DNA of 64,000 nucleotides from Salinicola socius (GTDB lineage: Bacteria > Pseudomonadota > Gammaproteobacteria > Pseudomonadales > Halomonadaceae), in assembly GCF_001937195.1 (NCBI RefSeq), contig NZ_MSDO01000017.1, forward strand, positions 1-64,000. The letters run 5' to 3'. Numbering within the stretch: position 1 is the first letter of the stretch; every line of letters begins with the position of its first letter. Below, piece after piece: positions 18,682 through 28,208 of this stretch. The translations under genes were made by a program, and so were the position numbers. The notes under the pieces are model-generated. The model was not told the DNA's origin. It worked only from the letters and a program-made list of their open reading frames with translations, and made no database searches.

Positions 18682-19086
18682 GGACGATCCTTGTGATTGC
18701 TCAGATTGTGAGAACCGGTGACGAGAACCGGGTGTGACAGCCAGTCGAGATAATCCGTCATGCCAATCGATTGTGCGAATCGGTCGTGAACAACCCGCCA
18801 ATAGCGTCGACGTTGACGGAAACGGAGTTGGGAAAGGTTTGACTCTATCCTATCATGCTCCCCTTCACACGCAGCCCGCCTTTCGCTGTATACCGGCCTA
18901 CTGCATTGTCATTGCGGCACTTTTCAGCATCAATGCGATCACAGGGGTGGCGTCGTCAGGCAGACAGCCGCCGGCGGGCACGCAAACGCGAGTGCGTGCA
19001 GATATGAAGATGGGTGACATCGTCAGCCTCGCCGTCGCGTCATTCTCGTCGGGCCCGCGCATTCACTGTTGTCAGGAATTCATGTT
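18682..19086. other. Divergent intergenic region between the DUF2333 gene and dsbD
   Basis: 405 bp. The reading frames crossing it are short and lack family resemblance. It must hold the promoters of both flanking genes, but no promoter stands out enough to place. Confidence 0.5.
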
Positions 19087-21183
19087 TTGAAATCACGCTT
19101 CCCTGGATGGCTATTGGCGATCGGTTGCTGCCTGCTGGCAGTGCTATCCCAGGCTCAGGCTCAGGACATTTTCTCCTCCTCGAACCAGGACTCCGCGTTT
19201 TCCACCAGCGTTGACAACGAGTTCCTGCCGGTCGACCGAGCCTTTCACGCCTATGCCTGGCATGACGATGAACGCGTCTACGTCGGCATGCGCAGTAAGC
19301 CCGGCTACTATCTCTATCGTCATCGTTTCGGACTGGAAAGCCGCCAGCCCGGGATCGCATTCGGCGCGCTTCAGATCCCGCCCGGCGAGTTCAAGCAAGA
19401 CCCGTATCTGGGCGACGTCCACGTCTTCCATGATCAGGTCGAGATCAGCGCACCGCTACCCGACGGTGCCGATTTCGATCCCAAGACATCGATACCGGTC
19501 ACGCTCTCTTTCCAGGGCTGCGCCGTTGCGGGGCTCTGCTACCCTCCCGAACACTGGGCGCTGACCGCCAGGGCCGGCCCGCCGCCCGCTGCGTACACGG
19601 ACGCCAGTGATGACGCCGAGGCGTCGCCGATCGTCTCGTCCGTGCCTGGCGTCGAAGACAACCGCGATCCCTTTTCCGCCTCGGACGCTGACAAACCGCT
19701 CTCCAATGCAGTCGCCACTGACGATACGTCCCTGGCGCCTGCGAGCAAGCCGATGCCCCCGGTGGCCGAAGCCGCGCCGCCATTTGCCGCCGATGCCGAT
19801 CGTCGGTTTCACTCTCGGCTCGGTGAGGGCATCGGCCTCGGCACGCTAGGGCTATTCCTTCTCGCTGGACTGGGACTGACCTTCACGCCCTGCGTACTGC
19901 CGATGTTGCCGATTCTGACCTCCATCATCGTGGGGCAGAACGCTCGGCACGGACGCGCGCTGGTGCTATCGGCGAGCTACGTCGCCGGCATGGCCGTGAC
20001 GTTCACGCTACTGGGCACATTGATGGGCGTCTTCGGGGCCTCGCTCAATCTTCAGGCCCGACTCCAATCCGGCTGGGTACTGGTCCCTTTCGCCCTGCTG
20101 TTCGTGCTCTTCGCGATGGCGATGTTTGGCGCGTTCGATCTGCGCCTGCCCGGCGGGCTCAGCCAGCGTGTCAATGCCTGGCAAGATCGCCTGCGGCGCA
20201 GCGGTCCCTCGGGCCTTGCCGTTGCCGGGGCGCTGTCGGTGCTGGTCGTTTCACCCTGCGTTTCCGCGCCGCTGGCGGGCGCACTGGTCTTCATCTCGTC
20301 TACCGGTGACATGTTGGGCGGCGCCCTGGCACTACTCTCGCTGGGGTTGGGCATGGGCATACCGCTGATCGTGGTGGGGACCTTCGGTGGGCAGTGGCTG
20401 CCCCGCACCGGGGCCTGGATGAATGGCGTCAAGGCCGTGTTCGGCGTGATGCTGCTGGGCGTCGCGATCTGGCTGATCGAGCGTCTGCTGCCAGCGCCGG
20501 CCGCCTTGCTATTGTGGGGCGCGCTGACGCTGGGTTGCGCGCTGGCGCTGGGACCGCTGCGGTCTGTTTCAGCGCCCGACACCGCGTTTCGGTCCAGTTC
20601 AGCACCCGATGCCGCGCTTCGATCCACGTCTGCCCCCGCCGCGCTGGAGCGCAAACCCCGCGGCTGGCAGCTGTTGCGCCAGACCGGCGGGTGGGTACTG
20701 CTGGTATGGGGCGCGGCGATGATCTGGGGCGCCGCGCAAGGCAGCAGCAACCCGTTGCAACCGCTCGCGAGGCCAAGCGCCGGGGTCACCTCAGAGGCTT
20801 CCGGCTTGACCTTTCAGACCGTTACCCGTCTCGACCAGCTCGAGGCGGCACTGGCGTCGGCACGTGCAGCCGGACGTCCGGCAATGGTCGATGTCAGCGC
20901 CGACTGGTGCATCTCGTGCAAGATCATGGAACGGACCGTATTTCCCGAACCGGCCGTCGCCGAACGTCTGACGGACTTCACGTTGATTCGCGCCGACGTG
21001 ACTCAGGATGCCGCCACCAGCAGAGAGCTGCTCGAGCATTTCGGTCTGTTCGGACCACCGGGACTGTTGTTCTTCAATGACGGCAAAGAGCTGAAACGTG
21101 CTCGCATCCAAGGTGAGGTCGACTCTCAGGCGCTGATAGAGCACCTGGAAAAGGTGCAGCGGCTGATACGGGGATCGAGTTAG
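19087..21183 (+). CDS. dsbD: Thiol:disulfide interchange protein DsbD
   Basis: 698 residues from TTG 19087, preceded at good distance by CAGGAA; a TTG at 19069 is also in frame. The chosen start gives a clean signal peptide ending LSQAQAQ. DsbD carries electrons from cytoplasmic thioredoxin to the periplasm. The N-terminal alpha domain has the redox pair in FQGCAVAGLCYPPEH. The eight-helix beta domain has TFTPCVLPMLPIL and VVSPCVSAPLAGAL. The C-terminal gamma thioredoxin domain has DWCISCK. An unusual arginine/serine/alanine tandem repeat (20560-20646) is inserted between the last membrane helices. It starts the conserved block dsbD-aroQ-accBC-prmA-dusB-fis-purH. Confidence 0.93.
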   Translation: MKSRFPGWLLAIGCCLLAVLSQAQAQDIFSSSNQDSAFSTSVDNEFLPVDRAFHAYAWHDDERVYVGMRSKPGYYLYRHRFGLESRQPGIAFGALQIPPGEFKQDPYLGDVHVFHDQVEISAPLPDGADFDPKTSIPVTLSFQGCAVAGLCYPPEHWALTARAGPPPAAYTDASDDAEASPIVSSVPGVEDNRDPFSASDADKPLSNAVATDDTSLAPASKPMPPVAEAAPPFAADADRRFHSRLGEGIGLGTLGLFLLAGLGLTFTPCVLPMLPILTSIIVGQNARHGRALVLSASYVAGMAVTFTLLGTLMGVFGASLNLQARLQSGWVLVPFALLFVLFAMAMFGAFDLRLPGGLSQRVNAWQDRLRRSGPSGLAVAGALSVLVVSPCVSAPLAGALVFISSTGDMLGGALALLSLGLGMGIPLIVVGTFGGQWLPRTGAWMNGVKAVFGVMLLGVAIWLIERLLPAPAALLLWGALTLGCALALGPLRSVSAPDTAFRSSSAPDAALRSTSAPAALERKPRGWQLLRQTGGWVLLVWGAAMIWGAAQGSSNPLQPLARPSAGVTSEASGLTFQTVTRLDQLEAALASARAAGRPAMVDVSADWCISCKIMERTVFPEPAVAERLTDFTLIRADVTQDAATSRELLEHFGLFGPPGLLFFNDGKELKRARIQGEVDSQALIEHLEKVQRLIRGSS
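20560..20646 (+). repeat. dsbD: 30-bp tandem repeat inside dsbD (about 2.9 units)
   Basis: Units start at 20560, 20590 and 20620 and read CGGTC(T/C)(G/A)(T/G)TTCAGC(G/A)CCCGA... . In protein they give RSVSAPDTAF, RSSSAPDAAL and RSTSAPAALE. The array is in frame and sits in a loop between membrane helices. Confidence 0.8.
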
Positions 21184-21366
21184 CGGTTGTCGGCTCGCGG
21201 TTCCCGGCCGCGTGTTACCGAACATTGTTCGATGGTCAGGGTGGACACTCTCAGTATTTTTCGGCAAACTTCGATGTCAACGAAAACGGGGCGTCGAGAC
21301 GCCATCTTGCAGTAAAGTGACGCGATCTCGACAATCTACGCAAGGGTTAACAGCGCAAGGACGGTC

Positions 21367-21810
21367 ATGGCTAGACTCCTGGTTCTCAATGGTCCCAACC
21401 TCAATCTGCTCGGCACGCGAGAACCTGAGGTCTATGGTACGACCACCCTCGAGGACATCCGGATTCGCTTGACCGAACGGGCTCTGAGCGCCGGACATCA
21501 GCTGGAATGGCTGCAGTCCAACGCGGAGCATGAGCTGGTTGAGCGCGTGCATCGGGCGCGGCAGGAGAACGTCGATTTCATCCTGCTCAACCCGGCCGCA
21601 TTCACCCATACCAGCGTCGCCCTGCGCGATGCGCTGACCGGGGTTGCCATCCCGTTCATCGAGCTGCACCTTTCCAACGTGCATGCGCGTGAGCCGTTTC
21701 GCGCTCATTCCTATTTTACCGACGTCGCGCGGGGCGTCATCGCCGGGTTCGGCGCCGACAGCTATGAACTGGCGCTGGATGCCGCGCTCACGCAGCTGAA
21801 GCAGGGATGA
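21367..21810 (+). CDS. aroQ: 3-dehydroquinate dehydratase, type II
   Basis: 147 residues, typical of the small dodecameric type II enzyme of the shikimate pathway (3-dehydroquinate to 3-dehydroshikimate). Seen: [21 protein letters not shown] with the catalytic Tyr on the mobile lid, [17 protein letters not shown] with the substrate-binding Asn, and [15 protein letters not shown] with the catalytic His. Precedes accB, as in most gammaproteobacteria. Confidence 0.97.
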   Translation: MARLLVLNGPNLNLLGTREPEVYGTTTLEDIRIRLTERALSAGHQLEWLQSNAEHELVERVHRARQENVDFILLNPAAFTHTSVALRDALTGVAIPFIELHLSNVHAREPFRAHSYFTDVARGVIAGFGADSYELALDAALTQLKQG

Positions 21811-21917
21811 TCCGCATCATTCGTCAGCGGGCGGTCATCGATACGGCTCATCACATTCAGCTGTCGTATTCGATTCTCACCTCCCATTTTCACCGTTAAT
21901 CAAGCCGAGACATCGCC

Positions 21918-22379
21918 ATGGATATACGCAAGGTCAAGAAACTCATCGAACTCCTGGAAGAGTCGAACATCAGCGAAATCGAAATCCAGGAAGGCGAAGA
22001 GTCCGTGCGCATCAGCCGCCATCCGAATGGCTTCGGCGCCATGCAGCAGCCGATGTACATGCCGCAGAACATGGCACCGACCGCACAGCCCACACCGGCC
22101 GCATCCCCTGTCGATTCGGGTGACACGGCACCGGCATATCCGGCGGGTCACGCGGTGACCTCGCCCATGGTCGGCACCTTCTACCGTTCTCCGGCGCCAG
22201 GCTCCAAGGCCTTCGTCGAAGTCGGACAGAGCATCAAGAAAGGCGATACCGTCTGTATCGTCGAAGCGATGAAGATGATGAACCAGATCGAAGCCGACAA
22301 GGATGGCGTGATCGAAGCGATCCTGGTCGAGGATGGCGAGCCGGTCGAATTCGACCAGCCGATGATCATCATCAACTAA
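21918..22379 (+). CDS. accB: Biotin carboxyl carrier protein of acetyl-CoA carboxylase
   Basis: 153 residues. N-terminal dimerisation segment [22 protein letters not shown], a flexible Met/Pro/Ala/Gln linker (about residues 40-75), and a C-terminal biotinyl domain beginning [14 protein letters not shown]. The biotinylated lysine is K119 in VEAMKMMN. Carries CO2 from the carboxylase (next gene) to the carboxyltransferase encoded elsewhere, for malonyl-CoA synthesis. 21 bp before accC, a typical accBC operon. Confidence 0.97.
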   Translation: MDIRKVKKLIELLEESNISEIEIQEGEESVRISRHPNGFGAMQQPMYMPQNMAPTAQPTPAASPVDSGDTAPAYPAGHAVTSPMVGTFYRSPAPGSKAFVEVGQSIKKGDTVCIVEAMKMMNQIEADKDGVIEAILVEDGEPVEFDQPMIIIN

Positions 22380-22400
22380 GGCCACACGAGCGAAACCATC

Positions 22401-23744
22401 ATGTTGGACAAGGTACTCATCGCCAACCGCGGCGAGATCGCCCTTCGCATCCTGCGCGCCTGCAAGGAACTGGGGATCAAGACCGTGGCGGTTCATTCCA
22501 AGGCCGACCGGGAACTGATGCACGTGCGTCTGGCAGACGAAGCCGTCTGCATTGGCCCCGCCTCTTCGGCCCAATCCTATCTGAACATCCCCGCCCTGAT
22601 CAGCGCAGCCGAGGTGACGGACTCCACCGCCATCCACCCCGGGTACGGCTTTCTCTCCGAGAACGCCAACTTCGCCGAACAGGTAGAGCGTTCCGGCTTC
22701 ACCTTCGTCGGCCCGCGCGCCGAGACCATCCGTCTGATGGGCGACAAGGTCAGCGCGATCAACGCCATGAAGATAGCCGGCGTGCCGACGGTGCCGGGTT
22801 CCGACGGTCCGCTGCCGGAAGACGATGCCGAGATTCGCCGCATCGCCGGTCGTATCGGCTATCCGGTGATCATCAAGGCGGCGGCCGGCGGCGGCGGCCG
22901 CGGCATGCGTGTCGTCCGCAACGACGACGAAGTCGCCAAGGCGGCCAGCGTCACGCGCTCCGAAGCCGCGGCAGCCTTCGGCGATGGCACCGTCTACATG
23001 GAGAAGTTTCTCGAGAATCCGCGCCATGTGGAGGTTCAGGTGCTGGCCGACGGCCAGGGCAACGCGATCCATCTCTACGATCGCGACTGCTCGCTACAGC
23101 GTCGCCACCAGAAGGTGCTCGAGGAAGCGCCGGCGCCACATATCGACCCGGATGCCCGCGCCAAGGTGCTGAAGTCGTGCATCGATGCCTGTATCGAGAT
23201 CAACTATCGCGGCGCCGGCACCTTCGAGTTCCTGTACGAGAACGGCGAGTTCTTCTTCATCGAGATGAACACCCGCGTTCAGGTAGAGCATCCCGTGACC
23301 GAGATGGTCACCGGCGTCGATATCGTCAAGGAGCAGCTGCGTATCGCCTGCGGCCAGCCACTGTCGATCAAGCAATCCGACGTCGAACTCCGTGGGCACG
23401 CCTTCGAGTGCCGTATCAATGCGGAAGACGCCCGCACCTTCATGCCCTCCCCCGGCAAGATCAACCTCTATCATCCGCCAGGCGGTCTCGGCGTGCGCAT
23501 GGACTCGCACATCTATACGGGCTATAGCGTACCGCCGTATTACGATTCGCTGATCGGCAAGCTGATCACCTGGGGTGCGGATCGCGAGATCGCGCTGGTG
23601 AGGATGCGTAACGCGCTCGATGAGCTGCTGGTCGAAGGCATCAAGACCAACATCGACCTGCAGAAGGATCTGGTCCGCGATAGCGCCTTCCAGCGTGGTG
23701 GCGTCAACATCCACTATCTGGAGAAGAAGCTCGGACTGAGTTGA
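22401..23744 (+). CDS. accC: Biotin carboxylase subunit of acetyl-CoA carboxylase
   Basis: 447 residues, same length as the E. coli enzyme. ATP-grasp biotin carboxylase: [22 protein letters not shown] at the start, [10 protein letters not shown], the glycine-rich ATP loop [14 protein letters not shown], the catalytic [18 protein letters not shown], and [12 protein letters not shown]. Uses ATP and bicarbonate to carboxylate biotin on AccB, the first step of fatty-acid synthesis. Probably co-transcribed with accB. Confidence 0.98.
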   Translation: MLDKVLIANRGEIALRILRACKELGIKTVAVHSKADRELMHVRLADEAVCIGPASSAQSYLNIPALISAAEVTDSTAIHPGYGFLSENANFAEQVERSGFTFVGPRAETIRLMGDKVSAINAMKIAGVPTVPGSDGPLPEDDAEIRRIAGRIGYPVIIKAAAGGGGRGMRVVRNDDEVAKAASVTRSEAAAAFGDGTVYMEKFLENPRHVEVQVLADGQGNAIHLYDRDCSLQRRHQKVLEEAPAPHIDPDARAKVLKSCIDACIEINYRGAGTFEFLYENGEFFFIEMNTRVQVEHPVTEMVTGVDIVKEQLRIACGQPLSIKQSDVELRGHAFECRINAEDARTFMPSPGKINLYHPPGGLGVRMDSHIYTGYSVPPYYDSLIGKLITWGADREIALVRMRNALDELLVEGIKTNIDLQKDLVRDSAFQRGGVNIHYLEKKLGLS

Positions 23745-23846
23745 TTGCCGAGCTTTCACGACGGGGCGGCCTATCCTTCGATGGTCGCCCCGTTTTCGTC
23801 CTGATCTTCACATCGAGCGTGACACTTCATTCCGGGAGAGCGACCC

Positions 23847-24746
23847 ATGGCATGGCTACAACTCAAGGCATCCATTGCCCCCGAGCAAGCCGAATGGCTG
23901 GAAGAGCTGCTGCTTGCCGAGGGTGCCAGCGCAATTACCCTGCAGGATGCACATGACGAGCCGGTATTCGAACCCGATCGCGGCACGACGCCGCTATGGA
24001 CGGAAACCGTTCTGACAGGCCTGTACGACGACCTCAACGACGTCGAGGCGATGATCGAGCGGGTTCAACGCGCTTGGGCCGAACAGTCACCCGACGAGCC
24101 ATCGCCACAGATCGAATACGAGCTGCTCGCCGATCGCGACTGGGAGCGCGAATGGATGGACGGGTTCGAGCCGCTGCGGATGGGCAAGCGTCTATGGATC
24201 GTGCCCAGTTGGCACGAGGCACCGGATCCAGACGCGGTCAACCTGTTGCTCGACCCAGGCCTGGCCTTCGGTACCGGCACGCACCCCACCACCGCGCTCT
24301 GTCTCGGCTGGCTGGACGCTCAGGACCTCGCTCAGCGTCAGGTTCTCGATTACGGCTGTGGGTCCGGCATCCTGGCGATCGCCGCGCTCAAGCTGGGGGC
24401 AGATACCGCCGTCGGCGTCGATATCGATCCCCAGGCGCTGCAGGCGAGCCGCGACAACGCCGAGCGCAACCAGATCGACGAGGCGAGCCTGATTCTCGAC
24501 TATCCGGAAAAGATCGGCCAAGGCGAGTTCGAGGTCGTCGTCGCCAACATTCTGGCCGGACCGCTGATCGAGATGGCTTCCACGATTGCCGGACGGGTTC
24601 GGGTCGGCGGCCAGCTGGCGCTGTCAGGCATTCTGAGCGCCCAGGCGGATTCGGTGCTGGATGCCTATCGCGCAGAGGGTCTGATCATGGACGAGCCGCA
24701 GGAGAAGGAGGGCTGGATCCTGCTCACCGGACGCCGACCGAACTGA
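23847..24746 (+). CDS. prmA: Ribosomal protein L11 methyltransferase
   Basis: 299 residues, standard PrmA length. N-terminal L11-recognition domain (MAWLQLKASIAPEQAEWLEELL) and a C-terminal Rossmann SAM domain: LLDPGLAFGTGTHPTTALCLGWL, VLDYGCGSGILAIAALKLGA (motif I), GVDIDPQAL (acidic residue for SAM ribose) and VVANILAGPLIEM. Methylates lysines and the N-terminus of L11. In the usual position between accC and dusB. Confidence 0.96.
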   Translation: MAWLQLKASIAPEQAEWLEELLLAEGASAITLQDAHDEPVFEPDRGTTPLWTETVLTGLYDDLNDVEAMIERVQRAWAEQSPDEPSPQIEYELLADRDWEREWMDGFEPLRMGKRLWIVPSWHEAPDPDAVNLLLDPGLAFGTGTHPTTALCLGWLDAQDLAQRQVLDYGCGSGILAIAALKLGADTAVGVDIDPQALQASRDNAERNQIDEASLILDYPEKIGQGEFEVVVANILAGPLIEMASTIAGRVRVGGQLALSGILSAQADSVLDAYRAEGLIMDEPQEKEGWILLTGRRPN

Positions 24747-24867
24747 CGCCTTGACGCGACAGCCCCCCTACCGGAGCTGTCGCCGAGTCCCTCGCCAGGC
24801 CTTGGCAGCTGCTGTCGGATTCATGCGGCCTGATTGGCAGGACTGCATTCATGCCGAAGCGCTCTAC

Positions 24868-24913
24868 GCTCTGTCTGAAAAAGGCCATCGCTCGCCGATT
24901 TTTCAGACAGAGC
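24868..24913. repeat. Dispersed palindromic repeat family, copy B (minimal form)
   Basis: A 46-bp element with perfect 15-bp inverted ends GCTCTGTCTGAAAAA (24868-24882) and TTTTTCAGACAGAGC (24899-24913) around AGGCCATCGCTCGCCG. It shares ends and inner words (CGCTCGCCGATTTTT) with the longer copies at 31172 and 55304. Lies in the prmA-dusB gap, where it could also act as an RNA hairpin. Confidence 0.8.
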
Positions 24914-25043
24914 TTAGCCTGAGCTGGCTTCATGTGCGTGGCCTGGGCATTACGGCTTAGGTCTTGCGTTGGCAAACAGCGCTTCAACAAAGCCGGAGCG
25001 ACCGGTATCATAGCCTCCCCGTTTCGCCTGAGCCCCTGTAACG

Positions 25044-26075
25044 ATGCGTGATTTGCCGTCACCGCAGACCGATCGCCCGTTACCCCGCATCGGCCATCAC
25101 ACGCTACCCAATCGCGTGATTCTGGCCCCCATGGCCGGGGTAACCGACCGCCCCTTCCGCCAACTGTGCCGCGAACTGGGCGCCGGGCTGGTCGTATCGG
25201 AAATGGTGACCGCCGACAGTCGTCTGTGGAATAGCCGCAAATCTCGCCAGCGCAGGATTCACCGCGGCGAACCGGGGCCGCGATCGGTGCAGATCGCAGG
25301 TGGTGACCCGCAGATGCTCGCCGAGGCGGCCCGACTCAACGCCGACGCCGGGGCCGAGATCATCGATATCAACATGGGCTGCCCGGCAAAGAAAGTCTGC
25401 AACAAGGCCGCGGGATCGGCGCTACTGCGGGACGAACGCCTGGTGGCGGATATTCTCGACGCCGTGGTCGCGGCAGTCGACATTCCGGTCACGCTGAAGA
25501 TTCGCACCGGCTGGTGTGCCGAGAGCCGCAACGCGGAACGCGTGGCGAAACTTGCCGAGAACGCCGGCATCGCTGCCCTGGCAGTTCACGGCCGGACCCG
25601 GGAGCAGCGTTACACTGGCTCGGCCGAATACGACACCATCGCGGCGATCAAGCAGCAGGTATCGATCCCGGTCTTCGCCAACGGCGATGTCACCACGCCG
25701 CAGCGCGCCGCCGAAGTGCTGGCCTACACCGGGGCCGATGCGGTGATGATCGGACGCGGCGCGCAAGGCAACCCGTGGCTATTCCGGGAGATCGAGCACT
25801 ACCTGCGCACTGGCGACGAGCATGCATCACCCTGCGCGGAAGAGATCGCGGCCACCATGCAGCGTCATCTGCGCGCGCTGCACGACCATTACGGCGAGTA
25901 TCTGGGCGTCAGAGTCGCGCGCAAGCACGTTGGCTGGTATCTCGCCGCAAGCGACCCGAGTCGCGAACACCGCGCGCGCTTCAATCGTCTCGAGCAGGCG
26001 ACACAACAATTCGAGTTTCTCCATGAACTCTTTCGCGGTGATGCCGCGATCGGTAACGGAATCCACGCAGCATGA
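25044..26075 (+). CDS. dusB: tRNA-dihydrouridine synthase B
   Basis: 343 residues. FMN-dependent TIM-barrel enzyme reducing specific tRNA uridines to dihydrouridine. Seen: PNRVILAPMAGVTDRPFRQLCRELGAG, EIIDINMGCPAKKVCNKAAGSALL with the catalytic Cys in the Dus signature, VHGRTREQRYTG, VFANGDV and AVMIGRGAQGNPWLF. The stop codon overlaps the fis start (ATGA), the conserved dusB-fis operon arrangement. Confidence 0.96.
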   Translation: MRDLPSPQTDRPLPRIGHHTLPNRVILAPMAGVTDRPFRQLCRELGAGLVVSEMVTADSRLWNSRKSRQRRIHRGEPGPRSVQIAGGDPQMLAEAARLNADAGAEIIDINMGCPAKKVCNKAAGSALLRDERLVADILDAVVAAVDIPVTLKIRTGWCAESRNAERVAKLAENAGIAALAVHGRTREQRYTGSAEYDTIAAIKQQVSIPVFANGDVTTPQRAAEVLAYTGADAVMIGRGAQGNPWLFREIEHYLRTGDEHASPCAEEIAATMQRHLRALHDHYGEYLGVRVARKHVGWYLAASDPSREHRARFNRLEQATQQFEFLHELFRGDAAIGNGIHAA

Positions 26076-26380
26076 ATAGCCGGCAGCCTTTAGCCCTCGA
26101 GGGTGAATCCCCCGCCGAGGTCGAGTCTCTCAAGATGCCCGATGCGCTGTCTCATACCACGCTGAGAGAGTGCGTGGAGCGGGTCATGGAGCGCTACTTC
26201 TCGCATCTCGAGGGCGAATCCGTCTCGAACCTCTACACCATGGTCCTGGCGGAAGTCGAAGCGCCGCTGCTCGAAGTCGTGATGCGCAACGTCGAAGGCA
26301 ACCAGACCCGCGCTGCCGAGCTGCTCGGTCTCAACCGCGGTACGCTGCGCAAGAAGCTCAAACAGTACGACCTGATCTGA
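26072..26380 (+). CDS. fis: Nucleoid-associated DNA-binding protein Fis
   Basis: 102 residues. N-terminal dimer region followed by the C-terminal helix-turn-helix (about residues 78-98) in [29 protein letters not shown], a near-invariant Fis/NtrC-type motif. Binds and bends DNA, and activates rRNA/tRNA promoters in rapid growth. Translationally coupled to dusB, as in enteric bacteria and pseudomonads. Confidence 0.96.
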   Translation: MNSRQPLALEGESPAEVESLKMPDALSHTTLRECVERVMERYFSHLEGESVSNLYTMVLAEVEAPLLEVVMRNVEGNQTRAAELLGLNRGTLRKKLKQYDLI

Positions 26381-26501
26381 CCAGCACGACCCGATCCAAA
26401 CCTTCTTCGCTTCGCTCAGCGAAGCCCACCTGGACGTGCGATGCTCTGGACGCCCGCCGTTTCATCGTCAATCGTCTCGCCGTAAAAAAGAGTGGACTGG
26501 C

Positions 26502-28118
26502 ATGTCTCAAACATCTGCTTCTACCGCCCCCCGACCCGTCGGTCGCGCACTGCTCAGCGTGTCGGACAAGACCGGCATCGTCGATTTCGCCCGTGAGCTC
26601 GCCTCACGCGGTGTCGAGCTACTCTCGACCGGCGGCACCTACCGCCTGCTCCAGGAAAACGACATTGCCGTGACCGAAGTCTCGGCGCACACCGGCTTCC
26701 CGGAGATCATGGACGGGCGCGTCAAGACGCTGCATCCGAAAATTCACGGCGGCATTCTCGGGCGGCGCGGCCAGGATGACGCGGTCATGGCGGCGCACGG
26801 CATCGACCCCATCGACATGGTCGTGGTCAATCTCTACCCGTTCGAACAGACCGTGGCCAAACCGGGCTGCACGCTGGAAGACGCCGTCGAGAACATCGAT
26901 ATCGGCGGCCCGACGATGGTCCGCGCCTGTGCCAAGAACCACGAGCACACCACGATCGTGGTCAGCGCCAACGATTACTCCCGCATCCTGAAGGACATGG
27001 CCAGCCACGACGGCGGCGTCAGTCACAAGACCCGCTTCGACCTGGCGATCAAGGCGTTCGAACATACCGCCGCCTACGACGCGGCCATCGCCAACTATTT
27101 CGGTCAGCGTGTCGGCAACGGCGAGCCCGAATTTCCGCGCACCCTGTCGCTGCAGTTCACCAAGAAGCAAGGCATGCGCTACGGCGAGAACCCGCACCAG
27201 AAGGCGGCGTTCTATGTTGAGTCAAGGGCGGTCGAGACCGACAAGCCGGAAGCCAGCATCGCGACGGCCGAGCAGCTCCAGGGCAAGGCGCTCTCCTTCA
27301 ACAACGTGGCGGACACCGACGCCGCGCTGGAGTGCGTCAAATCCTTCACCAAGCCGGCCTGCGTGATCGTCAAGCACGCCAATCCGTGTGGCGTGGCCGT
27401 GGTACCGGAAGCCGACGGCGGCATCCGCAAAGCCTACGATCTGGCCTTCGCGACCGACAGCGAATCCGCTTTCGGCGGCATCATCGCCTTCAACCGCGAG
27501 CTGGACGGCGATACCGCCAGTGCGATCGTCGCGCGCCAGTTCGTCGAGGTCATCATCGCACCGCGCATCTCGGCGGAAGCCCGCGAGGCCGTCGCCAGCA
27601 AGACCAATGTCCGTTTGCTGGAGTGTGGCGAACTGCCAGCGAAGACCGCCGACGGCTGGGATTACAAGCGCGTCAACGGCGGCTTGCTGGTGCAGAGTCG
27701 CGATAACGGCATGATCGCCGCCGAGGAGCTCAAGGTGGTCACCCAGCGAGCGCCAACGGAGCAGGAGCTCAACGATCTGGTGTTCGCGTGGAAGGTCGCC
27801 AAGTTCGTCAAGTCCAACGCCATCGTCTACGCCCGAAACCGTCAGACGGTCGGGGTTGGCGCGGGCCAGATGAGCCGGATCAACTCCGCGCGCATCGCCG
27901 GCATCAAGGCGGAACATGCCGGTCTCGAGGTTCCCGGCTCGGTGATGGCATCGGATGCCTTTTTCCCCTTCCGCGATGGCCTGGACAACGCCGCGGCGGC
28001 GGGCATCACGGCAGTGATTCAACCGGGAGGCTCGATGCGCGACGACGAAGTGATCGCCGCCGCCAACGAGGCGGGAATCGCGATGGTCTTTACCGGCATG
28101 CGCCACTTTCGGCACTAG
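26502..28118 (+). CDS. purH: Bifunctional AICAR transformylase/IMP cyclohydrolase
   Basis: 538 residues from ATG 26502 ([15 protein letters not shown]...); the upstream in-frame extension to 26436 does not resemble PurH. N-terminal IMP cyclohydrolase/MGS-like domain: [45 protein letters not shown] and [12 protein letters not shown]-terminal transformylase: [12 protein letters not shown]-type motif ([13 protein letters not shown]), [29 protein letters not shown] and DAFFPFRDG. Catalyses the last two steps of IMP synthesis. The terminator directly after it shows that purD is not co-transcribed here. Confidence 0.97.
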   Translation: MSQTSASTAPRPVGRALLSVSDKTGIVDFARELASRGVELLSTGGTYRLLQENDIAVTEVSAHTGFPEIMDGRVKTLHPKIHGGILGRRGQDDAVMAAHGIDPIDMVVVNLYPFEQTVAKPGCTLEDAVENIDIGGPTMVRACAKNHEHTTIVVSANDYSRILKDMASHDGGVSHKTRFDLAIKAFEHTAAYDAAIANYFGQRVGNGEPEFPRTLSLQFTKKQGMRYGENPHQKAAFYVESRAVETDKPEASIATAEQLQGKALSFNNVADTDAALECVKSFTKPACVIVKHANPCGVAVVPEADGGIRKAYDLAFATDSESAFGGIIAFNRELDGDTASAIVARQFVEVIIAPRISAEAREAVASKTNVRLLECGELPAKTADGWDYKRVNGGLLVQSRDNGMIAAEELKVVTQRAPTEQELNDLVFAWKVAKFVKSNAIVYARNRQTVGVGAGQMSRINSARIAGIKAEHAGLEVPGSVMASDAFFPFRDGLDNAAAAGITAVIQPGGSMRDDEVIAAANEAGIAMVFTGMRHFRH

Positions 28119-28137
28119 AGCGGCGCTCCTGCCAACG

Positions 28138-28170
28138 AAAAGCCCACGAGTTTCGACTCGTGGGCTTTTT
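28138..28170 (+). terminator. Strong Rho-independent terminator after purH
   Basis: AAAAGCCCACGAGT-TTCG-ACTCGTGGGCTTTTT: a long perfect stem closed by a stable TTCG tetraloop with A and T tracts on both sides, so it may also stop the convergent gabD transcript. Confidence 0.95.
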
Positions 28171-28208
28171 CGTGCAGGGTTCGCAGAACCCGATCAGCAT
28201 CGATCGAA

